Shown here piece by piece: positions 5,511 to 11,713 of a stretch of 11,713 nt of DNA. Source of the stretch: an uncultured Collinsella sp. Its GTDB lineage: Bacteria > Actinomycetota > Coriobacteriia > Coriobacteriales > Coriobacteriaceae. The position numbers and the translations under genes were made by a program. Below the pieces are notes generated by a model. It saw only the letters and a program-made list of their open reading frames with translations, was not told the DNA's origin and did not search any database. The stretch is from the NCBI GenBank assembly GCA_902496775.1, contig CABVCF010000065.1, positions 1 to 11,713 of the forward strand, written 5' to 3'. Positions within the stretch are counted from its first letter, which is position 1. Each line of letters starts with the position of its first letter.

Positions 5511-5544
5511 TAAAATACGCTCGAGGCACCAAACGATGCCTCGA
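5511..5544 (-). terminator. Weak intercistronic hairpin between rel and the hydrolase gene
   Basis: TCGAGGCA and TGCCTCGA form an eight-pair stem around an eight-base loop (5521-5544). On the minus strand GCG and then TATTTTA follow. It may act as a partial terminator or an mRNA processing site that lowers hydrolase expression relative to rel. Confidence 0.4.
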
Positions 5545-5582
5545 ACGTAACCAATATCTATGATGCTGAGAGGCTCTCGCAC

Positions 5583-7943
5583 CTACACACGGCGCTTGAG
5601 TTGCGCTCCGCCCTCGCCGGGCATAAGACGGCGAGCGTCGTAGACCGAATCGACACTGCTGATGGAAGCCAGCAGCGGATCCAGGCCGCTCGCATCCGAA
5701 ATTTCGACCATAAAGCGCAAGGTCGCAATACCCTCGCGGTTGGTCGACGTGGCGGCAGAAAGGATATTGCCGCCCGCATCGCCAATGGCAATGGTGACGT
5801 CCTTGAGCAGACCCATGCGGTCCAGGCACTCGACCACGATCTCGACCTGGAAGAGGGTGTCGGCAGCGCCGTCCCACTCCACATCGATCATGCGCTCGGG
5901 ATGTTCCATAAGACCCTTGACGTTAGGGCAGTTGGCGCGATGCACCGAAACGCCACGACCGCGCGTGATGAAGCCGACGATGTCGTCGCCCGTCACGGGG
6001 TTGCAGCAATGAGCCAGACGGACCAGCAGGCCGCTGTTGCTCTCGCCCTTGACGATAATGCCGTTACTGGCGCTCTTGCCGCGCTTTTGCGGCTTGCGGT
6101 TGGAGCCGCGAGCGGGCTGCTTCACGACCTCGGCGATAGCCTCGGCCTTGGTGAGCTGTTCCTCGGGCTTGGGGTCCAAGATTTGCTCGACCTTGTTACC
6201 CACAGCGCGCGGGGCAACCTTGCCGGCGCCGACGGCGGCAAACAGGTCCTCGAGCTGCTTGAAGTTAAACTGCTCCGCCACGGCGTTGAGTGCACGCGTC
6301 GAACGCGGCGTAGAAATGCCATAGCCACGCTTACGCAGGTCCTTGGCCAGCATATCGCGACCAGCAGCAGCGTCGTCGTCCTTGGTCGCAGCGGCAAAAT
6401 AGCGGCGGATCTTTGACTTGGCCGAAGGCGTCTTAACGATCTTGAGCCAATCACGCGACGGCTTGGAACTCTTGTTGGTCAGGATTTCAACGCGGTCGCC
6501 CGTCTTGATCTCGTGCGTGAGCGGAGCCACCGCACCGTTGATTTTGGCGCCGACGCAATGGTTTCCCACCTCGGTGTGAACGGCATAGGCAAAGTCGAGC
6601 GGCGTGGAGCCGGCACGAAGCGCCATGACCTCGCCTTTGGGCGTGAAGACAAAAATCTCCTGATCGAACAGATCGACCTTCAGCGAGTGCAGGTATTCCT
6701 TGGCATCGGTGATCTCGTCGGAAGCCGCCCAATCGAGCGAATGCTTGAGCCAGTTGATCTGGTCGTCCAAACGTTGAGCGTCATTGGTCTTGGAAGCAGA
6801 CGATCCGCCCGACTTCTTATATAGCCAGTGGGCGGCAATGCCGTACTCGGCCTGCTCATGCATCTCATAGGTTCGAATCTGAATCTCGAGCGGGCGGGCC
6901 GTGGGGCCGATAACCGTCGTATGGAGCGACTGGTAGTTATTGACCTTGGGCATGGCGATATAGTCTTTAAAGCGACCGGGCATGGGGTGCCACAGCGTAT
7001 GCACTGCGCCGAGCGTGGAGTAGCAATCGCGCACCGAATGGGTAATAACGCGCAGCGCCACCAAATCGTAGATCTCGGAGAACTCCTTGCCCTTGCGCTT
7101 CATCTTTTGGTAGATGGACCAATAGTGCTTGGAACGGCCGTTGATCTGGAAGCCTTCCAGGCCAATGCGGTTGAGCTCGTCGGTGAGTGTCTTGATGGTC
7201 TCAGCCAGATAGCGCTCACGGACCTCGCGCGACTCCGCCACCATGCGCGCGATGCGCTGGTAGGCATCGGGCTCCAGGTAGAAGAAGGACAGGTCCTCGA
7301 GCTCCCACTTAATAGAGCTCATGCCCAGGCGGTCGGCCAAGGGCGCGTACACGTCCATGGTCTCGCGAGCCTTAAATAGGCGACGATCCTCGCGCAGGGC
7401 TGCCAGCGTTCGCATGTTGTGCAGACGGTCGGCAAGTTTAACGATGATGACACGAATGTCCTTGGACATGGCGAGGAACATCTTGCGCAGCGTGAGGGCC
7501 TGTTTCTCGTCCATGCTGTCGACTTCGATGTTGGTGAGCTTGGTCACGCCATCGACGAGCTCAGCAACGGTTTCGCCAAACAGGCCGGAAACATCGGCGA
7601 GCGAGGTCTCGGTGTCCTCGACGGTATCGTGCAGCAGCGCGGCACACACCACGTCGCAGTCCATCTTGAGGTCTGCCAGAATGATAGCCACCTCGACAGG
7701 ATGGTTAATGTACATCTCACCCGAGCGCCGCTTTTGGTTGCAATGCTTCTCGGCAGCAAAGCAGTAGGCCTGCTCCACCTTGGAGAAGTCATCCTCATTC
7801 ATATATTTGAGGCACAGACGCTCCAGCTTGTCGTAGCTGTCCGCCATAATCTCGGGCGGCAGCTCATCGGCATGCTCATAGTGCTCCATCTCCGAAAACG
7901 GCTGGAGGGTGGAATCATGGGCGGTACGGGCTGCGGCATCCAT
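5583..7943 (-). CDS. rel: Bifunctional (p)ppGpp synthetase/hydrolase Rel
   Basis: This 786-residue protein makes and degrades the stringent-response alarmone (p)ppGpp. Domains in order: an N-terminal HD hydrolase (about 50-200) with His81 in NHPVEVA, His105-Asp106 and Glu109-Asp110 in LLHDTVED, and KLADRLHN (169-176), so hydrolase activity should be intact; a synthetase (about 240-380) with GRSKHYWSIYQKM, the RFKD motif (324-327) of bifunctional enzymes where E. coli RelA has EFDD, YQSLHTTV and EIQIRTYEMHEQAE; TGS (about 421-490); a zinc-finger/RIS region with HCCNPV (645-650) and NCPN; and a C-terminal ACT domain (about 697-775). The start at 7943 follows AAGGGGA by five bases. It begins 15 bases after the recJ stop, so the two are surely co-transcribed. 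Confidence 0.96.
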   Translation of the reverse strand: MDAAARTAHDSTLQPFSEMEHYEHADELPPEIMADSYDKLERLCLKYMNEDDFSKVEQAYCFAAEKHCNQKRRSGEMYINHPVEVAIILADLKMDCDVVCAALLHDTVEDTETSLADVSGLFGETVAELVDGVTKLTNIEVDSMDEKQALTLRKMFLAMSKDIRVIIVKLADRLHNMRTLAALREDRRLFKARETMDVYAPLADRLGMSSIKWELEDLSFFYLEPDAYQRIARMVAESREVRERYLAETIKTLTDELNRIGLEGFQINGRSKHYWSIYQKMKRKGKEFSEIYDLVALRVITHSVRDCYSTLGAVHTLWHPMPGRFKDYIAMPKVNNYQSLHTTVIGPTARPLEIQIRTYEMHEQAEYGIAAHWLYKKSGGSSASKTNDAQRLDDQINWLKHSLDWAASDEITDAKEYLHSLKVDLFDQEIFVFTPKGEVMALRAGSTPLDFAYAVHTEVGNHCVGAKINGAVAPLTHEIKTGDRVEILTNKSSKPSRDWLKIVKTPSAKSKIRRYFAAATKDDDAAAGRDMLAKDLRKRGYGISTPRSTRALNAVAEQFNFKQLEDLFAAVGAGKVAPRAVGNKVEQILDPKPEEQLTKAEAIAEVVKQPARGSNRKPQKRGKSASNGIIVKGESNSGLLVRLAHCCNPVTGDDIVGFITRGRGVSVHRANCPNVKGLMEHPERMIDVEWDGAADTLFQVEIVVECLDRMGLLKDVTIAIGDAGGNILSAATSTNREGIATLRFMVEISDASGLDPLLASISSVDSVYDARRLMPGEGGAQLKRRV

Positions 7944-7958
7944 CGAGGTCCCCTTCCC

Positions 7959-10900
7959 CTAGGCCCGCGGTACGATCGGGCGGTTAACTTTGGCTAGCAT
8001 ATCAGAAGCGCACGAATCGAGCGCCCAGCTCCGGAAAGCCGAAAACTCCATGCGCGAGCGCAAGCCCTCCAAATAGCGAATTGACCTACTCAATTGCACG
8101 CGGCCGGGGTTTTCGGCCATCGCGATGCGACGGGTGTCGTCAAACCCCGAAACTCGACAAAAACCAAGCTCTTCGAAGATTCCCAGGCCGCTTTCCACCG
8201 AACGCTCGTCGACCGGCGTGCGGGCATCGATGGCAAGACACATCTGCGCGATGTCGATATCGCTCGCACTAAACGAGTCGTCTCCAGTCTTGCCGCGGTT
8301 GGAGCGCCACATAGTCTGCAACGCGCGATAGAGCGTGACGAGCTCGTCGCGCTCGGGCGCGTAGCAGTCGAGCAGGCGCTCGTTAATGCGAGCGTCACGC
8401 GACGAATAGAGCAGGTGAATCACGGCAGGTCGGCCGTCGCGACCGGCGCGTCCGCTCATCTGGTTGAACTCGATGGCGCCAAACGGCATGTGGTAGAGCA
8501 CGACATGGCGGATATCGGGCAGGTTGACGCCCTCACCAAAGGCAGAGGTCGAAACGATGCAGCTGAGGCTGCCGTCTCGAAACGCTTCCTCGACACGGCG
8601 ACGGTCGGAGCGCGCAAGCCCCGCGTTATAGAACGCGATGCGGGTCGCGCAATCGGGTACCCGCTTGCGCAGCGTCTTAGCAAGCGCCACGGACTGGTCG
8701 CGCGAGTTGACGTAGATGACGGTCTTCTCCCCCGTCGCCACGATTGACACCAGGCGGTTCTCGCGGCTCGCAAGGTCTCGGTCATCCTCGAGCTGCAAGT
8801 TCTCGCGCACCATCTCGTCGACCACCGTGCGAGTGATCGGCAGCATGCGGGCAAGCTCGGCCACGACCGGAGCCGTCGCGGTGGCCGTCGCAGCCATAAC
8901 GACCGGGTCGCCCAGGGCTTTGAGGATATCGGGCATGTCGAGATAGGCGCTGCGGTCGCCGCTCTTGGCAAGGCCGGCGTGGTGCGCCTCGTCGATAACG
9001 ACAAAGCCGATGCGGCCCGAACGTGCGAAGCGGTCACGGTGGATAGATAGGAACTCGGGCGTCGTGAGCACGATACCGGTGCGGCCCGAAGCTAGGCCGG
9101 CGAACACGTCATCGCGTGCGGCCTCCACGGTCTCGCCGGTCAGCACGCCAACGCCAATACCGAGCGCTGCCATCGTCGACGAGAGGTGATAGGCCTGGTC
9201 GGCAACAAGCGCACGCAGCGGATAGACAAAGATGCTCGCACGTCCGCGAAGCACCGCCTCACGCGCGGCATGCACATGGAAGATGAGCGACTTGCCGCGG
9301 CCCGTTCCCATAACCGCCAAGACACTCTGGTGATCGGCCAAGGCGTCGAGCGCCTCAACCTGAGCGCGGTGCGGCTGGTTCGATCCGATAAAGCTATGGA
9401 TAAGCGAGCGCGTGAGCTCGGTATAGGAAAGCTGGGCGAGCGTCTCGCGCTTGCGCGACTCCAGGCGCAGATCGGAGTCCGCCGGCTGCACGCCACGACG
9501 AAGCTCGCATGCCGGATCGTCGACGCTAGGCAGCGTGCTATCGCGGACCAGAACATCCTTGACCATGAGCTTGGGCTTCACACGACCCTGCCAATGCTCG
9601 GCAACGGCCTCGAACACCAAGTCGACGGCGCTGTCGCAATTGATAAGCCTGTCGATCTGCGGTACACGAAACATGATGGCCGGCACACTCGCAGCGCCAT
9701 CCGTCGCCACGAAGCGCATATGCTCGCCGGTCTTACCCACCACGGCGCGATCACACATCGTCACGCCCTCGGCAGCCAGCAGCGGCACCTTATTACCCTG
9801 GCCAAACGGCTCAAGGCGGGAAATCTGCTCGATGGTCTCGATATTCAATTCGGAAAGGTCGACCGTGGCGGCAACCTCGTCGGTGTCCTCAAAGTCCTCG
9901 GCAGGAAGCTCGGACAACACGGCTGAAAGGCGACGGCGGAACTCATCGAGCTTGGATGCCTCGATGGTCACACCCACCGCACCGGCATGTCCGCCGCGAC
10001 GAATCATCAGGTCGGAACAGCGCTCGATGGCGTCAAACAGGTTAACTTTGCCCACCGAGCGACCAGAGCCGCGCGCGATACCGTCCTCGATCGAGAACAG
10101 CAGCGCCGGCACGTGGTAGCGGTTGGTCAGACGGCTTGCCACGATGCCCTTGACGCCCTCGTGCCAGCCTTCGCCGCCCACGACGATCGCGCGTCCGCCG
10201 TCATAGGTCTCCTCGACCTTTGCCATGGCATCGCGCGTGAGCTCCGCCTCAATCTCACGGCGCTGGCGGTTGATTTCCTCGAGCTCAGCCGCCAGTGCGC
10301 TTGCTTCGATGGGATCGCGGGCAAGCAGCAGGTCGAGCGCCAGCTTGGGATCAGCCATGCGACCGGCAGCGTTTAAGCGGGGAATGAGCGAGAATGACAG
10401 GCCATCCGCCGTAATGCTCGAAAGGTCCGCCTTGGCGAGTGCGGCAAGCGCGATATAGCCCGGGCGAGCGGTTACGCGCATCTGCTGGATGCCCTCGGCA
10501 ACCAGCGCGCGGTTCTCGGGCGTGAGCGGCATCATGTCGGACACGGTGCCCAGCGCCGCGACCTCGATTAGCGAACGCCAATACGACGGCTTGCCCAGGC
10601 GCTCACCCAGGACTTGCACCAGCTTGAGCGCCACACCAGCACCGGCAAGCTCGCGCGAGGGGCCCTCGTCCTCGAGCTTGGGGTCGGTCAGGGGCACACC
10701 CTGCGGCACCTGGTCGGAGGGCTCGTGATGGTCCGTGACCACCAAATCGATCCCCAGGCTCTCCAGATAGGAAACCTCTTCCTTGGCGGCAATGCCGTTA
10801 TCGACGGTCACGATCAGCTGGGGGCGAGCGAGCTCGTTAACGCGGTCGAGCGCCGCGCGCGAAAGACCGTAGCCCTCATCAAAGCGATGCGGAATAAATG

Positions 10901-11246
10901 GCGTGACATCGGCGCCAAACGTACGCAGCGCCTCGGTCAACAGGCAGGTCGACGTAATACCGTCAACGTCAAAATCGCCAAAGACCGCAATGGGCTCGTG
11001 GTTGCGGATGGCACGCTCGACGCGGTCGGCAACGACCGACATGCCCGGGATAATGAGTGGGTCGGCCCAGTCGCGATCGAGCGAAGGCGTCAAAAATAGC
11101 TGTCCTTCCTCAATCGAGCCAATGCCGTGCGCAACCATAATGCGCGCCACCAGCCCGGGTATGCCCAGACCAGCCGAAAGCTCCTTTTCGAGCTCGGGAT
11201 TTTGCCGAGCGACCGCCCAGCGATGCGTCGTCTTAAGCGATGACAT
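7959..11246 (-). CDS. recJ: RecJ single-strand DNA exonuclease fused to a RecQ-like SF2 helicase
   Basis: The 1095-residue protein joins two enzymes. Residues 1-570 are RecJ, the 5'-3' single-strand exonuclease of recombination and mismatch repair: FGDFDVDG (Asp91, Asp93, Asp95), VTVDNG (Asp149), TDHHEP (DHH, 172-174), Asp237, DHHA1 with RRGGHAGAVGVT (416-427), and an OB-like region (about 460-570). Residues 606-1095 are a superfamily 2 helicase: PHRAQ (625-629), Walker A GTGRGKS (647-653), DEAH (752-755), ATATAT (786-791), TSAFGEGVNLPD (900-911) and QMSGRAGRDGR (929-939), then a possible winged helix (about 990-1040). The RecQ aromatic-rich loop after DEAH, the four-cysteine zinc cluster and an HRDC domain are not seen. 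Standalone RecJ is usually 550-800 residues. I prefer ATG 11246; the GTG at 11291 would add 15 unconvincing residues, though ribosome binding is weak at both. Confidence 0.93.
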   Translation of the reverse strand: MSSLKTTHRWAVARQNPELEKELSAGLGIPGLVARIMVAHGIGSIEEGQLFLTPSLDRDWADPLIIPGMSVVADRVERAIRNHEPIAVFGDFDVDGITSTCLLTEALRTFGADVTPFIPHRFDEGYGLSRAALDRVNELARPQLIVTVDNGIAAKEEVSYLESLGIDLVVTDHHEPSDQVPQGVPLTDPKLEDEGPSRELAGAGVALKLVQVLGERLGKPSYWRSLIEVAALGTVSDMMPLTPENRALVAEGIQQMRVTARPGYIALAALAKADLSSITADGLSFSLIPRLNAAGRMADPKLALDLLLARDPIEASALAAELEEINRQRREIEAELTRDAMAKVEETYDGGRAIVVGGEGWHEGVKGIVASRLTNRYHVPALLFSIEDGIARGSGRSVGKVNLFDAIERCSDLMIRRGGHAGAVGVTIEASKLDEFRRRLSAVLSELPAEDFEDTDEVAATVDLSELNIETIEQISRLEPFGQGNKVPLLAAEGVTMCDRAVVGKTGEHMRFVATDGAASVPAIMFRVPQIDRLINCDSAVDLVFEAVAEHWQGRVKPKLMVKDVLVRDSTLPSVDDPACELRRGVQPADSDLRLESRKRETLAQLSYTELTRSLIHSFIGSNQPHRAQVEALDALADHQSVLAVMGTGRGKSLIFHVHAAREAVLRGRASIFVYPLRALVADQAYHLSSTMAALGIGVGVLTGETVEAARDDVFAGLASGRTGIVLTTPEFLSIHRDRFARSGRIGFVVIDEAHHAGLAKSGDRSAYLDMPDILKALGDPVVMAATATATAPVVAELARMLPITRTVVDEMVRENLQLEDDRDLASRENRLVSIVATGEKTVIYVNSRDQSVALAKTLRKRVPDCATRIAFYNAGLARSDRRRVEEAFRDGSLSCIVSTSAFGEGVNLPDIRHVVLYHMPFGAIEFNQMSGRAGRDGRPAVIHLLYSSRDARINERLLDCYAPERDELVTLYRALQTMWRSNRGKTGDDSFSASDIDIAQMCLAIDARTPVDERSVESGLGIFEELGFCRVSGFDDTRRIAMAENPGRVQLSRSIRYLEGLRSRMEFSAFRSWALDSCASDMLAKVNRPIVPRA

Positions 11247-11354
11247 GGGCGCCCACCCCCGATAGGGGCAGGTCGCCGCGATACCTCTCACGGTTCATAG
11301 CGATGAGTCCTCTGTGTATGCCCGCTTCGGCAGGCAGATCTGTTGAACGGATTT

Positions 11355-11360
11355 ATTATA
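11355..11360 (-). promoter_or_regulatory. -10 box of the recJ-rel-hydrolase unit
   Basis: A perfect TATAAT lies on the minus strand about 110 bases before the recJ start. The -35 is poor (CGTTTT or GTTTTG at 16-17 bases). It implies a leader of about 100 bases with no obvious hairpin terminator. Confidence 0.5.
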
Positions 11361-11383
11361 CCGTGCAGTACGGACGCAAAACG

Positions 11384-11399
11384 CCGCGGTGCGCCGCGG
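11384..11399. promoter_or_regulatory. CCGCGG palindrome between divergent promoters
   Basis: CCGCGG-TGCG-CCGCGG is a perfect six-pair inverted repeat placed in the intergenic region between recJ (-) and the symporter gene (+), just upstream of the recJ -35 zone. It could be a regulator site or simply a GC-rich hairpin. Confidence 0.3.
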
Positions 11400-11520
11400 T
11401 TTCGGCAAACGATGGCGGTAATGCCCTCGAAACAATCGAGCGTTTCAGCCGCACGGACACATACGAGCGTCTAGCATATCCATACAAACAAGTTCGCGGA
11501 TAAAGGGAGTCACGGGGCAT

Positions 11521-11713
11521 ATGAAGCAATGGGCTGGACTGGGAAAGTTCCTCGCGGGGCATATGCAGATCATCGTTCCGATTTGCGTGGCGCTCGGCGT
11601 GCTCTTTCCCCAGCAGATCGGCGTGCTCAAGCCCATTGTTCCCGCCCTCTTCGCCTTTATGACGTTTCAGGGTGCGCTCAGCAACACCTTTCACCAGGTA
11701 GCCGAGGTGTTCC
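11521..11713 (+). CDS. Bile acid:sodium symporter family protein, N-terminus only
   Basis: The window ends 64 codons into this gene. The N-terminus MKQWAGLGKFLAGHMQ is followed by a hydrophobic segment IIVPICVALGVLFP (about residues 17-30) and a second one from IGVLKPIVPALFAFMTF (about 33-49), the pattern of the first two helices of the BASS/YocS-type family of sodium-coupled organic anion importers in the inner membrane. The substrate cannot be told from this part; members carry bile acids, pantoate or keto acids. The ATG has GGGAG 11 bases upstream, somewhat far, and no earlier in-frame start is seen. It is divergent from recJ and so separately controlled. Confidence 0.75.
   Translation, partial: MKQWAGLGKFLAGHMQIIVPICVALGVLFPQQIGVLKPIVPALFAFMTFQGALSNTFHQVAEVF

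Noticed and set aside
5601..6416. Plus-strand open frame of 271 codons opposite rel
   Set aside because: It overlaps the conserved TGS-to-ACT part of rel on the other strand and has no recognisable domain.
8094..8747. Plus-strand open frame of 217 codons opposite recJ
   Set aside because: It is antisense to conserved helicase motifs of recJ. Long antisense frames are expected in GC-rich genes.
11356..11694. Minus-strand open frame of 112 codons over the symporter start
   Set aside because: It is antisense to the recognisable membrane protein N-terminus and crosses the divergent promoter region.

Overview
The window looks like chromosomal DNA of a Coriobacteriia actinobacterium, most likely Collinsella or a close relative. 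This rests on gene content and protein character (a RecJ joined to a helicase, a bifunctional Rel of 786 residues, a class II aldolase, GC-rich codon use), not on a database search. Nearly all genes lie on the minus strand and encode core functions.

Layout from left to right. Positions 3-200 (+) hold what may be the 3' end of an unidentified gene that converges on the ribosomal operon. Positions 304-1488 (-) are the infC-rpmI-rplT operon (IF3, L35, L20), which ends in a strong intrinsic terminator at 247-282. Its leader (about 1490-1665) carries a hairpin followed by seven U's, a possible short leader peptide, and a Shine-Dalgarno placed so that infC probably starts at an AUA codon. Positions 1936-2022 (-) are tRNA-Leu(CAA). 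Its last 23 bases plus its terminator are repeated 184 bp further on, on the far side of a 115-bp palindrome-rich insert, which resembles an integration scar. Positions 2062-3495 (-) encode a cytoplasmic transglutaminase-like protein of unknown role. A 93-bp long stem-loop (3635-3727) separates it from fba (3750-4616, -), the class II fructose-bisphosphate aldolase.

Positions 4811-11246 (-) look like one transcription unit: a RecJ nuclease fused to a RecQ-like superfamily 2 helicase (1095 aa), then rel (p)ppGpp synthetase/hydrolase 15 nt later, then a glyoxalase-II-like metallo-beta-lactamase hydrolase. This matches the recJ-apt-relA-dtd gene order known from Firmicutes with apt and dtd missing. 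A divergent promoter region (11247-11520) separates recJ from the start of a bile acid:sodium symporter family gene (11521 onward, +), which the window edge cuts off.

The genes are mostly housekeeping: translation and its feedback control, glycolysis, stringent response and DNA repair. I see no CRISPR array, phage genes, insertion sequence or complete novel defence system. The most noteworthy items are the RecJ-helicase fusion, the AUA-start infC with its leader, the tRNA-end duplication and the long stem-loop.
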